In this document: positions 7,757-16,543 of the stretch, in pieces
How the letters are laid out: every line of letters begins with the position of its first letter
Position numbering within the stretch: position 1 is the stretch's first letter
Assembly (NCBI GenBank): GCA_009841725.1
Contig: VYGS01000024.1
Span: 1-51,226 of the forward strand
Reading direction: 5' to 3'
Origin: Gammaproteobacteria bacterium
GTDB lineage: Bacteria; Pseudomonadota; Gammaproteobacteria; Arenicellales; Poriferihabitantaceae
DNA length: 51,226 nt
The notes under the pieces: model-generated
The model's database searches: none
Seen by the model: the letters and a program-made list of their open reading frames with translations, nothing else
Told to the model about the DNA's origin: nothing
Program-made: the position numbers and the translations under genes

Positions 7757-8701
7757 ATGCTGAGCTATTCCCTCAAACGGCTGGGTCTGGCCGTTGCCAT
7801 CGTGTCGGTGGCCATGTTGCTGCTGTTCGCGATGATCTATCTGATCCCCGGCGACCCGGCCGCGGTGGCTCTGGGGCCTCGCGCGACGGAAGCCATGCGC
7901 GAGGCCCTGCGCATCAAGATGGGCCTCGATCAACCGGTCTGGATCCAGTTCTGGAACTTCTTCATCAATGCCTGGCAGGGCGATCTTGGCAACGAGGTGC
8001 TGTCGAACCGTCCCGTGGCCAAGGTGGTCATGGAGCAGTTGCCTTCGACGCTCGCGCTGATTGTCGGTGGCATGGCGTGGTCGATCGCGCTCGGCATTCC
8101 GCTTGGATGCTGGACTGCGGTTAAGCGCGGAGGCATGGCCGATCGGATTGTCGGCGTGTTCAGCGTTGCAGTCATCGCCGTACCGTCCTTTGTGGTCGCG
8201 ATCTATGCGCTGCTGATCTTCTCGGTGTCCCTGCGCTGGCTTCCCGCCATCGGCGCGGGAGAGCCCGGCGACATCGGCGACCAGCTGGTTCACCTGATCT
8301 TGCCTTCTCTGGCGGTCGGACTCGGGTGGGTGGGCTATATCGCGCGCATGGTCCGCGCCTCGATGCTCGAGGTTCTGGAAGCGCCGCATATCCGGACCGC
8401 CCGCGCCTTCGGTTTGCCGGATCGGCAGATCACATACCGGTATGCGCTGACGATCGCCATCCTGCCCACGGTCACCCTGCTGGGTGTCGGCATCGGGCAG
8501 ATGCTCTCGTCCGCGGTGTTTGCGGAAATCGTGTTCGCCCGACCCGGAGTCGGCAAGCTCGTCTACGACGCCATCCTGACCCGGAATTATCCGCTGGTCA
8601 CCGGTGCCGTGCTGGTGACCACGGTGCTGTTCATCCTGATCAACCTGATCGCCGACCTCGTTGTCGGATATCTTGATCCCCGTGTCCGAAGCCGCCTCTA
8701 G
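7757..8701 (+). CDS. ABC importer permease, DppB type
   Basis: An inner-membrane subunit of 314 residues, six predicted membrane segments, opening with MLSYSLKRLGLAVAIVSVAM. The cytoplasmic EAA-like coupling loop is in the stretch EAPHIRTARAFGLPDRQITY, and the family end motif LVYDAILTRNYPLVTGA is present. It pairs with the DppC-type permease whose GTG start lies inside its 3' end. It is the first permease after the stem-loop that follows the binding-protein gene. Family membership is clear; the transported compound is not. Confidence 0.9.
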   Translation: MLSYSLKRLGLAVAIVSVAMLLLFAMIYLIPGDPAAVALGPRATEAMREALRIKMGLDQPVWIQFWNFFINAWQGDLGNEVLSNRPVAKVVMEQLPSTLALIVGGMAWSIALGIPLGCWTAVKRGGMADRIVGVFSVAVIAVPSFVVAIYALLIFSVSLRWLPAIGAGEPGDIGDQLVHLILPSLAVGLGWVGYIARMVRASMLEVLEAPHIRTARAFGLPDRQITYRYALTIAILPTVTLLGVGIGQMLSSAVFAEIVFARPGVGKLVYDAILTRNYPLVTGAVLVTTVLFILINLIADLVVGYLDPRVRSRL

Positions 8702-9539
8702 ATTGTTCGGATCCCTGCGTCGGATTCTTTCCGAGCCGCTGGGCATGTTCGGTGTCGTGCTGGTTCTTCTCATGATCGGTGGTGCTGTCTTTGCCGACCT
8801 CCTTGTCGCGGCCGAACCCAACCGGATTTCGCCGCGGGACCGCTTTCAGGGTCCGTCTCTGGCTCATCTCATGGGAACCGACCAGCTGGGTCGGGATCTG
8901 TTTTCCCGCGTTCTGCATGGCGGGCGCATCGCATTGTCGGTTGCGTTGATCTCGATCGCCGCGTCGCTGGTGATCGGGGTCGTGCTCGGTCTCATTGCCG
9001 GGTACGGACCGCGTTGGCTGGATAATCTGATGATCCTCCTGTTCGACGCGATCAAGAGCTTTCCCACGGTCATGCTGGCGCTTGCCCTGGTTACGCTGTT
9101 CGGCCCGTCCCTGACCGCGGTCATGGTCGTTGTCGTGCTGGTGAACGTGCCCGGCTACGCACGCATCATCCGCACCCAGACCCTGGCACTCAAGTCCGCC
9201 CAGTTCGTCACCGCGGCGCAAAGCATGGGTGCGGGTACGGCGCGCGTACTTCGCGCCCATGTCCTGCCGAACGTCATCGGCCCGCTGCTGATCCTGGCTT
9301 CGATGGATATTCCCGTGGTGATCGCGATCGAAGCCGGCATGAGTTTTCTCGGCCTCGGCGTTCGTCCGCCGACACCGTCCTGGGGCGCGATCCTGAACGA
9401 CGGTTTCACGGCAATCCGCGACACGCCCTGGATCGCCATTGCAGGCGGATTACCGATCATCCTGACCACGCTGGGCTTCACCTTCCTCGGCGAAACCTTG
9501 CGCGACGTGTTCGACCCCCGGCTGAAGGCTCGCGGATGA
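8682..9539 (+). CDS. ABC importer permease, DppC type
   Basis: The second inner-membrane subunit, about 285 residues, with the N-terminal segment typical of DppC/OppC, a GTDQLGRDLFSRVLHG block and the coupling loop AAQSMGAGTARVLRAHVLP. GTG 8682 overlaps the previous gene by 20 bases and gives MSEAASRLFGSLRR; the track start, TTG 8661, is a weaker choice with a 41-base overlap. The stop overlaps the ATG of the next ATPase gene (ATGA), so the two are translationally coupled. Confidence 0.9.
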   Translation: MSEAASRLFGSLRRILSEPLGMFGVVLVLLMIGGAVFADLLVAAEPNRISPRDRFQGPSLAHLMGTDQLGRDLFSRVLHGGRIALSVALISIAASLVIGVVLGLIAGYGPRWLDNLMILLFDAIKSFPTVMLALALVTLFGPSLTAVMVVVVLVNVPGYARIIRTQTLALKSAQFVTAAQSMGAGTARVLRAHVLPNVIGPLLILASMDIPVVIAIEAGMSFLGLGVRPPTPSWGAILNDGFTAIRDTPWIAIAGGLPIILTTLGFTFLGETLRDVFDPRLKARG

Positions 9540-10492
9540 ATGTTCTCGGGATACGGAATCTCAATGTCACCTTTGGAACGGAGGGCGGCCCGTTGCGTGC
9601 GCTCAGAAACGTGTCGTTTGATGTGCCGCGTCACCGTATCGTCGGGGTTGTCGGCGAGTCGGGCTGCGGCAAATCCACCCTGATCAATGCCATTTTGGGA
9701 CTGCTTGCAGACAACGGCCAGGTGGAGAGCGGCCAGATCCTGTTCGAGGAGCGGGATCTGACCCAAATGGATTCTCTCGAGATGCAGGCGATGCGCGGCT
9801 CGCGGATTTCCACCGTGTTCCAGGATCCGATGGGGGCCCTCAATCCGGTCATTTCCGTGGGCAAGCAGATGTTGCACATCCAGTATCGTTCCGATCTCGG
9901 CCGAACGGAAAAGAACGCAAGATCCGTGGAAATGCTTCGCCGGGTGCGCATTCCCGATCCAAAATCCGCGCTGAGCCGATATCCCCACGAATTCTCCGGA
10001 GGCATGAAACAGCGCATCGCGATTGCCATGGCGATGATGATGGAACCCGTACTGCTGATTGCCGACGAACCGACCACGGCTCTGGATGCCACGTTGGAGG
10101 TGGCGACCATCGAACTGCTCCAGGAGTTGCAGGCCCAGATCGGGTGCTCCGTTCTGTTTATATCCCACCATCTCGGCGTGATTGCCGAGCTCTGCGATGA
10201 CGTGGTGGTGATGTATGCGGGGGAGGTGGTCGAGCGGGGCACGACCCGCCAGATCTTTCACGATCCCCTGCATCCCTACACGGAGCGCCTGCTGCGCTGC
10301 GACCCCGCAGGGCAGTCCACGCGGACACGGCATTTGCCGACCATTCCCGGGGAGATTCCCGATCTCCGTGATCCCCCGAAAGGCTGCATTTTTGCCGACC
10401 GATGCGATCGGCGCGAAACGATCTGCGAAACGGCACCGCCCGAGGTCGAGATGGGCGGCCATCGGGCTTGCTGTCACAGGGTGAAGCCATGA
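9536..10492 (+). CDS. ABC importer ATPase, DppD type
   Basis: A cytoplasmic ATP-hydrolysing subunit of 318 residues. Walker A is GESGCGKST, the signature is FSGGMKQR, Walker B is LLIADEPTTALD and the switch His is in ISHHLG. The C-terminal oligopeptide/dipeptide domain carries the cysteine pattern CIFADRCDRRETIC seen in DppD/OppD proteins. It starts with ATGA overlap on the permease and ends with ATGA overlap on the second ATPase, so the importer genes form one translational chain. Confidence 0.92.
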   Translation: MNVLGIRNLNVTFGTEGGPLRALRNVSFDVPRHRIVGVVGESGCGKSTLINAILGLLADNGQVESGQILFEERDLTQMDSLEMQAMRGSRISTVFQDPMGALNPVISVGKQMLHIQYRSDLGRTEKNARSVEMLRRVRIPDPKSALSRYPHEFSGGMKQRIAIAMAMMMEPVLLIADEPTTALDATLEVATIELLQELQAQIGCSVLFISHHLGVIAELCDDVVVMYAGEVVERGTTRQIFHDPLHPYTERLLRCDPAGQSTRTRHLPTIPGEIPDLRDPPKGCIFADRCDRRETICETAPPEVEMGGHRACCHRVKP

Positions 10493-11469
10493 TCCTGACG
10501 GTGCGCGATCTCGAGGTCACATTTCGTGTCGGGCCCTGGTTCAACCGCCAGCCGATCCTTGCCGTGGCGGGAGTGAGCTTTGACGTGGACGCAGGCGAAA
10601 CCTTCGCTCTCGTCGGAGAAAGCGGTTCGGGGAAGACGACGCTCGCCCATGCAATCAACGGACTGCAGGATATCTCCAGAGGCGAGATGGCGTTCATGAG
10701 CCAGCGTATTGAGACTTCGAGTCCGGGCGAGATGAAGCCCCTTCGCCGGCACATGGCGATGATGTTCCAGGATCCGGTCGGATCTCTGTCTCCGCGCATG
10801 AAGGTCGGGGATTTGGTGGTCGAGCCGTTCCGCATCCACGGGATCCAGGCAAACCTCCAGGAGGAAGCCCGGCGTCTTCTTTCCCTGGTTGGGCTGTCCG
10901 GCGATTTCTCCGATCGTTATCCCCATCAGCTTTCGGGCGGCCAGGCGCGTCGCGTCGGTGTGGCCCGCGCGATCGCGCTGAATCCCAAGCTGATCATTGC
11001 CGATGAGCCGACCGCCGGGCTTGATGTATCGGTGCAGGGCGAAGTCCTGAATCTGCTCAACGACCTGCGCGAGCGCCTCGGCCTCGCCATGATTATCATC
11101 ACCCACAACCTGCATGTGGTGCATCACGTCGCGGACCGTATGGCGGTCATGTATCTTGGACGCATCGTGGAGGCTGGCGAGACCGAGGAAATGTTCCGGG
11201 CACCCGCCCATCCCTATACGGCCACACTCCTTAGCGCCAACCCGGAACCCGATCCGGACAAGGCCCGGAACCGGATATCGCTGCCGGCGGAAGTGCCCTC
11301 GCTGCTTGCCCGGCCTCCGGGCTGCGAGTTCCACACGCGCTGTCCGTGGGCGCAGGCCCGGTGTGCCCGGGAGACGCCCTACACCGAAAATGGCCGAAAG
11401 CGCCATGTCGCCTGCCATACCCCGCTCGCCCCCGGTGCCAGGCCGCCAGCGACAAGGAGCATCCAATGA
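10489..11469 (+). CDS. ABC importer ATPase, DppF type
   Basis: The second ATPase of the heterodimer, 326 residues. Walker A is GESGSGKTT, the signature LSGGQARR, Walker B LIIADEPTAGLD, and the tail again carries the cysteine motif (CEFHTRCPWAQARC). The track start at 10402 is an upstream in-frame extension; ATG 10489 overlaps the DppD stop by four bases and gives MILTVRDLEVTFRVG. Downstream, 75 bases lead to the second CocE gene without a visible terminator. Confidence 0.92.
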   Translation: MILTVRDLEVTFRVGPWFNRQPILAVAGVSFDVDAGETFALVGESGSGKTTLAHAINGLQDISRGEMAFMSQRIETSSPGEMKPLRRHMAMMFQDPVGSLSPRMKVGDLVVEPFRIHGIQANLQEEARRLLSLVGLSGDFSDRYPHQLSGGQARRVGVARAIALNPKLIIADEPTAGLDVSVQGEVLNLLNDLRERLGLAMIIITHNLHVVHHVADRMAVMYLGRIVEAGETEEMFRAPAHPYTATLLSANPEPDPDKARNRISLPAEVPSLLARPPGCEFHTRCPWAQARCARETPYTENGRKRHVACHTPLAPGARPPATRSIQ

Positions 11470-11544
11470 TTCCCCGGATCAACGAGGCCTTTTGCCGGCG
11501 ATCGGCGCTACCACGGAGATCTCCCTATTCTCTTGGAATTGCAC

Positions 11545-13545
11545 ATGACTTCTGACATCCCGATTCGCACCGACTTTCCGCGCAAGGTCCGGGAAATCGA
11601 AAATACCTGGATTCCGATGCCTGACGGGACGCGCCTTGCTGCCCGAATCTGGCTGCCCGAGGATGCCGTAGACGATCCGGTCCCGGCCATTCTCGAGTAT
11701 CTGCCCTATCGCAAGCGCGACGGGACCGTGGAGCGGGATCATCTGACTCACCCCTATTTTGCGGGTTTCGGCTACGCCGGGGTTCGCGTCGACATGCGGG
11801 GCACCGGCGACAGCGAGGGCGTCTGCCGCGGCGAGTACCTGCTGCAGGAGCAGGAGGACTGCCTGGCTGTCATCGAATGGCTGGCCGTCCAGCCATGGTG
11901 TTCCGGCAAGGTGGGCATGATCGGCATCTCCTGGGGCGGATTCAACGGGCTCCAGGTGGCCGCACGACGTCCCGAGGCGCTGGGCGCGGTGATATCGCTC
12001 TGTTCCACCGACGACCGCTATGCCGACGATATTCATTTCATGGGCGGGGCGGTGCTTGCCGAGAAGCTGGCTTGGGGAGCTACGGCGTTTGCCATTGCCC
12101 ATACGCCTCCGGACCCGGCGATCGTTGGCGACCGTTGGCGCGAAATGTGGCTGGAGCGACTGGAGGGCAACGGCCTTTGGCTTGTTGACTGGTTCAGGCA
12201 CCAGCACCGCAATGAATTCTACGCGCACGGTTCGATCTGCGAGAATTACGCCGATGTGGACGTTCCGGTCTATCTGGTCGGCGGCTGGGCGGACGGATAC
12301 ACCAACGTCGTCTTGCGCATGCTGGAACACCTGAGTTGCCCAAGGAAGGGGCTGATCGGCCCCTGGGGGCACAAGTACCCGCATTTCGCCGTGCCGGGAC
12401 CGCGCATCGGTTTTCTCCAGGAATGTCTGCGCTGGTGGGATCAGCACCTCAAGGGCATCGACACCGGCATCATGGATGAACCGCCGCTTCGCGCCTGGAT
12501 TCAGCACCCGGTGCCCCCTTCTCCTTTTTTTGAGACTCGCCCCGGTCACTGGACTACCGCTCCCGGATGGACCGGTGCGGCCGCTGCAACGAAAACGCTG
12601 TTTCCAGCCGACGGCATGCTTGCCGAGGAACCGGGCGAACCGGTCATCCTGTCAACCCCCCAGAACGCGGGATACACTGCGGGCAACTGGTGCGGTTACT
12701 CGGTTGTCCCGGACGGTCCGGTTGACCAGAACGAGGAGGCCGCAATGGTCTGCTTCGACACCGCGCCGCTGAATCATGATCTGGATCTTCTCGGTTTTCC
12801 GGTGCTGACTGCCAGGATCGCAAGCAATGTTCCCCAGGCCAACCTGATCGCGGTGCTTTCGGATGTGCAGGAGGACGGCAAGGCCACCCGGATCAGCTAC
12901 GGGATACTGAATCTGACCCATCGCAACAGTCACGCGGAACCGGAGCCCATGCCCGGAGAACCGGTCCCCGTTCGATTCAGGCTCAATGCCTGCGGACAGC
13001 GGATTGCGAAAGGGCATCGTCTGCGGCTGGCGCTGTCCACCGCCTACTGGCCTGTCGTCTGGCCTTCCCAATCCAGGGCCAGTTTGACCCTGGCGGGCAC
13101 GCGAGTCGATCTTCCGGTCTGGCAGGGCGACGTCGCTCCGGATGATTTCCAGAATCCCGAAGGCGCCACACCCCTTGCGTCCGAAGTCCTGTCGGACGGT
13201 GCCTACGAGCGCTGTCGATCGATCGATATGGTGACCGGCGTCGAGACCTGCGAAGTCCTTAACGACAGCGGGCTTGAGCGTCATGTGCACACCGGGATCG
13301 AAACCCGGTCGATCAGCCGTGAACGCTTTTCAATCCATCCCGACAATCCGAATTCTGCGGTGGGTGTCTGCTCCTGGGTCAAGCACTACGCACGAGGCGA
13401 CTGGAGCGCGAATCTGGATGTCTCGGTTACGGTCCGGGCACTGGAAACCGACTGGCAGATTGATGCGAGACTCAGGGCCGTCGACGGGGAAGGCGTCGTG
13501 GCCGAGAAGTCATGGTCCGAGACGGTCTCGAGGAATCTGGTGTGA
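11545..13545 (+). CDS. CocE/NonD-family serine hydrolase (paralogue 2)
   Basis: A second CocE/S15-type hydrolase, about 666 residues, clearly paralogous to the gene at 3236-5287: both share WIPMPDGTRLAARIW, EY-PYRKRD and VDMRG-GDSEG. The nucleophile is Ser129 in GISWGG. ATG 11545 has GGA seven bases upstream; the track start at 11533 is a TTG. No signal peptide is seen, so imported substrate is probably cut in the cytoplasm. The gene closes the importer operon and overlaps the following hydrolase (GTGA). The paralogues differ throughout, so they may act on different parts or variants of one substrate class. Confidence 0.87.
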   Translation: MTSDIPIRTDFPRKVREIENTWIPMPDGTRLAARIWLPEDAVDDPVPAILEYLPYRKRDGTVERDHLTHPYFAGFGYAGVRVDMRGTGDSEGVCRGEYLLQEQEDCLAVIEWLAVQPWCSGKVGMIGISWGGFNGLQVAARRPEALGAVISLCSTDDRYADDIHFMGGAVLAEKLAWGATAFAIAHTPPDPAIVGDRWREMWLERLEGNGLWLVDWFRHQHRNEFYAHGSICENYADVDVPVYLVGGWADGYTNVVLRMLEHLSCPRKGLIGPWGHKYPHFAVPGPRIGFLQECLRWWDQHLKGIDTGIMDEPPLRAWIQHPVPPSPFFETRPGHWTTAPGWTGAAAATKTLFPADGMLAEEPGEPVILSTPQNAGYTAGNWCGYSVVPDGPVDQNEEAAMVCFDTAPLNHDLDLLGFPVLTARIASNVPQANLIAVLSDVQEDGKATRISYGILNLTHRNSHAEPEPMPGEPVPVRFRLNACGQRIAKGHRLRLALSTAYWPVVWPSQSRASLTLAGTRVDLPVWQGDVAPDDFQNPEGATPLASEVLSDGAYERCRSIDMVTGVETCEVLNDSGLERHVHTGIETRSISRERFSIHPDNPNSAVGVCSWVKHYARGDWSANLDVSVTVRALETDWQIDARLRAVDGEGVVAEKSWSETVSRNLV

Positions 13546-14405
13546 GCGCTTTTCCGAAGTTCGAAGAGCGCGCCCGAATCCACTCGCTGAGCGCAGAGGG
13601 GGTAACCATGCGTGTTGTGGTCGAGGGCGAAGGGCCCGAAGTGGTCTTTGTCCCCGGGGGCGATCAGACTGCAGAAGCCTATTCCCAGCAATTCGCCAGG
13701 CTGTCCGATACGTTCCGCTGTATCTCCTACGATCCCCGGGGGGCGGGAGCGACGACTTCTCCGCCGGCGCCGTGGGCCATGGGAGATTATGCCCGGGATT
13801 GCGCCGCGGTGATCGATGCCTTTTGTGACGGTGAAGCGGTGGTTTCAGGGCTCTCGCTCGGGGGGCTCGTTACCCAGCAGGTCGCCATCGACTTTCCGGA
13901 CAAGGTCAGGCTTGCCATTCCCATGGGTACGGCCGCTTACATCGATGGCTTCACCCGGGACTGGATGCAGGCGGAGATCGACCTGCGCAAGGCGGGCATC
14001 ATCCTGCCCGAGAGTTTTCTTGCGCCGCATTACGCGCCTTACGCCTTTCCGGCCAAGGCCCTGCACGATCCGCGGTTCTGGGAAGAGATCAAGCTACGCT
14101 ACACGGCCCGGTTTGCCGGGCGGAATCCTTCGGATCTGATCGCCCAGTGGGAGGCCTGTCTGGAGTTTGACTGCCGCGAAGAACTCAAGAACTGTCCGGT
14201 GCCGTTTCACGTGATCGGCTTTTCCGAGGACGTTCAGACCGCCCCCTCCATGTGCAAGGTTGTTGCCGACCTGGTCCCGAACGGGGTTTTTCACGAGATT
14301 CCGGGGCTTGGCCATGTCTCGATGGTGAGCCACCGGCCGGATACGGTTGCGTCGAAGTTGCGAGAGATCATCATGGAGCATTCTGTCCAATTCGAGAGTC
14401 ACTAG
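13542..14405 (+). CDS. Alpha/beta-fold hydrolase
   Basis: A small alpha/beta hydrolase, about 287 residues. The oxyanion and strand region is VVFVPGGDQTAEAY, followed by SYDPRGAGATT, the nucleophile Ser105 in GLSLGG and a C-terminal His in PGLGHVSM. GTG 13542 overlaps the CocE-2 stop (GTGA) and follows a GAGGAA site; the track ATG at 13512 lies well inside CocE-2. Translational coupling suggests that it acts on the product or substrate of CocE-2. Esterase, lactonase and carboxylesterase roles are all possible. It is the last gene of the operon and converges on the BMP importer 78 bases away. Confidence 0.85.
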   Translation: MSAFPKFEERARIHSLSAEGVTMRVVVEGEGPEVVFVPGGDQTAEAYSQQFARLSDTFRCISYDPRGAGATTSPPAPWAMGDYARDCAAVIDAFCDGEAVVSGLSLGGLVTQQVAIDFPDKVRLAIPMGTAAYIDGFTRDWMQAEIDLRKAGIILPESFLAPHYAPYAFPAKALHDPRFWEEIKLRYTARFAGRNPSDLIAQWEACLEFDCREELKNCPVPFHVIGFSEDVQTAPSMCKVVADLVPNGVFHEIPGLGHVSMVSHRPDTVASKLREIIMEHSVQFESH

Positions 14406-14483
14406 CCGTTTCGGCGATTCTTCCCCAAGGGAAGGTCTCCCCGTGCCAGGAGCACCCTCTCCCGGTCGGAAGCCGGCTCGGTC

Positions 14484-15449
14484 CTATCGCTCTTTCACAT
14501 ACGGTGTGCCACCGGCTCGTGGCGGAACGGCCCTGCCCATGAAGCCGGCAAGAAGAATGACGGTGAGGATGTAGGGAAGAACCTGCATCAGCTGAACGGG
14601 AATCGCAATGCCTGCGATCTCGAGATTCTGGAATCGGATCGAGGCCGCCTCAAGGAATCCGAACAGCAGGCAGGTATAGAGGGCCGGAACCGGCTGCCAT
14701 TTCGCGAAGATCAAGGCGGCCAGGGCAATGAATCCCTTGCCGGCGGTCATGTCCCGGATGAATCCGCCCGCCAGTCCGGTCGAGAGATAGGCGCCTCCCA
14801 TGCCGCACAGCAGGCCGCATATCAGCATCGCCCGGTACCGCAGGAACGCGACCGAAATGCCGCCCACATCGACCGCCTCGGGGTTTTCCCCGACCGCGCG
14901 CAGCCTGAGTCCGAAACGGGTCCTGTAGAGCAGCCACCAGGTCGTCGGAACAGCCACAAGGGCGCAATACACCAGTATCGAATGGCCCGAGAGTGTCTCG
15001 ATGTAAAACGGACCGATCACGGGTATTGACGACACGGCGTCGGCGAATGGCAGCTCGATCTGTGAAAACCGGCTGTCCCTGTCGAGCAGCGGGGTTTGTC
15101 CGCCGAGTCGGAACCAGTTCTGTCCGATCAGTGCCGTTGCGCCGGAAGCCAGGAAGTTGATGGCGATGCCGGAGACCAGTTGATTTCCCCGAAAGGTGAT
15201 GGACGCCACGCCGTGCAGCAATGCGAGACTTGACGATGCGGCAATTCCGGCAGCCATCCCGATCCAGACCGATCCGGTCCCGGCGGCGGTCCCGGCAGCG
15301 AAAAAGGCGGAAATCAGCATCTTGCCTTCAAGTCCGATGTCGAAAATCCCCGACCGTTCGGCATACAGTCCGGCCAGGCATGCGAACACCAGGGGTGTTG
15401 CAAGGCGCAACGTGGAATCCAGGAGCTGCAGAAGGGTGGTGTAATCCAT
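14484..15449 (-). CDS. BMP-type ABC importer permease, second subunit
   Basis: An inner-membrane permease of 321 residues of the BPD_transp_2 (RbsC/LivH-like) fold, with eight or more hydrophobic segments. The family blocks are LAGLYAERSGIFDIGLEGK near the N terminus and VGENPEAVDVGGI, RYRAMLICGLLCGMGGAYL in the middle. It starts with a TGATG overlap on the first permease and is the last gene of the minus-strand operon. Members of this transporter class carry nucleosides, purines, riboflavin or autoinducer-like compounds. Confidence 0.9.
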   Translation of the reverse strand: MDYTTLLQLLDSTLRLATPLVFACLAGLYAERSGIFDIGLEGKMLISAFFAAGTAAGTGSVWIGMAAGIAASSSLALLHGVASITFRGNQLVSGIAINFLASGATALIGQNWFRLGGQTPLLDRDSRFSQIELPFADAVSSIPVIGPFYIETLSGHSILVYCALVAVPTTWWLLYRTRFGLRLRAVGENPEAVDVGGISVAFLRYRAMLICGLLCGMGGAYLSTGLAGGFIRDMTAGKGFIALAALIFAKWQPVPALYTCLLFGFLEAASIRFQNLEIAGIAIPVQLMQVLPYILTVILLAGFMGRAVPPRAGGTPYVKER

Positions 15450-16543
15450 CAGCGTGTCCGGGCAATGAAGGCCAGCAGGCGTTCAGCGGGGAATCGGACC
15501 ATGTTGTCGAGCGCCCCGACGAACAGGATCACCAGAGCCTGAATGAAGATCACCATGTCCCGGTCGATCGCCGGCATATGGAATTCGAGTTCGGCTCCCC
15601 CCTGGTAGAGGATGCCGAACAGCACGGAGGCAAGCAGGATGCCGACGGGATGGGAACGCCCCATGAGGGCGACGGCAATTCCGACGAATCCGGCACCCTG
15701 CACGGCGTTGTTCAGCAGCCGTTCGGCCTCGCCCATCACGGTGTTGATGGCCATCAGTCCGGCGAGTCCGCCCGAGATCAGCAGTGTCGTCATGACAATC
15801 CTGAAAGGCGAAATGCCCGCATAGATTGCTGCGGACTCGTTGAATCCGAAGGTCCGGATCTCGTAGCCAAGCCGGGTTCGCCAGATCAGCACCCAGACCA
15901 GCATGCATCCGGCAAGAGCAAGAAGCAGTGAGATGTTGAGCGGAGGCGATTTGGGAAAACCGATTCCCATCCACCCCAGGATTTCATGCGCGGTGGGAAG
16001 GTGCGCGCCCGGAGGAAAGGACGCAGTCTCCAGTGCGATCTGGCCTGGAGCCCTGAGCACGTTGACGAGAAGGTAGACGAGCAACGCCGAGGCAATGATG
16101 TTGAACATGATCGTCGTGATCACGATGTGGCTGCCGTGCCTGGCCTGGAGATAGGCCGGAACGGCTGCCCATGCCGCGCCGAACAGGGCGGCGCCGCAGA
16201 CCGCTGCGGGCAAGGCCAGAGACCAGTGCGGCCACTCCAGCGACAGACAGACCAGCGCCGCTCCCAGTCCGCCCACAGTGGCCTGGCCTTCCGCACCGAT
16301 GTTGAAGAGCCCCGCATGAATCGCAACCGCAACAGCGAGCCCCGTGAAAATGAAGTTTGTCGCATAATAGAGGGTGTAACCCCACCCGTAGGCGGTTCCG
16401 ACCGCCCCCTTCAGCATGATGCCCAGGGCGTGGAACGGATTCTCCCCGATCCAGAGCACCATCAGTCCGGCCACCATGAGGGACAGCGCCAGGCTGAAGA
16501 GCGGAACCAGGGCCGTGTCGGCCCATCTTGGCAGGGAGGTCAT
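15449..16543 (-). CDS. BMP-type ABC importer permease, first subunit
   Basis: The partner permease, 364 residues. It shows the shared core IHAGLFNIGAEGQATVGGLG and TRLGYEIRTFGFNESAAIYAGI, which marks the larger permease of NupP type. It overlaps the ATPase stop by ATGA and the following permease by one base, so the three are coupled. As in the other subunits, the substrate is not readable from the sequence. Confidence 0.9.
   Translation of the reverse strand: MTSLPRWADTALVPLFSLALSLMVAGLMVLWIGENPFHALGIMLKGAVGTAYGWGYTLYYATNFIFTGLAVAVAIHAGLFNIGAEGQATVGGLGAALVCLSLEWPHWSLALPAAVCGAALFGAAWAAVPAYLQARHGSHIVITTIMFNIIASALLVYLLVNVLRAPGQIALETASFPPGAHLPTAHEILGWMGIGFPKSPPLNISLLLALAGCMLVWVLIWRTRLGYEIRTFGFNESAAIYAGISPFRIVMTTLLISGGLAGLMAINTVMGEAERLLNNAVQGAGFVGIAVALMGRSHPVGILLASVLFGILYQGGAELEFHMPAIDRDMVIFIQALVILFVGALDNMVRFPAERLLAFIARTR

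Noticed and set aside
6680-8821. 713-residue minus-strand ORF
   Set aside because: It is the antisense shadow of the binding-protein and permease genes; its composition is rich in His, Arg and Asp with no family motif.
14420-14434. CTTCCC-CAA-GGGAAG hairpin between convergent operons as terminator
   Set aside because: The stem is only six pairs with no T-run on either strand; it may be chance.
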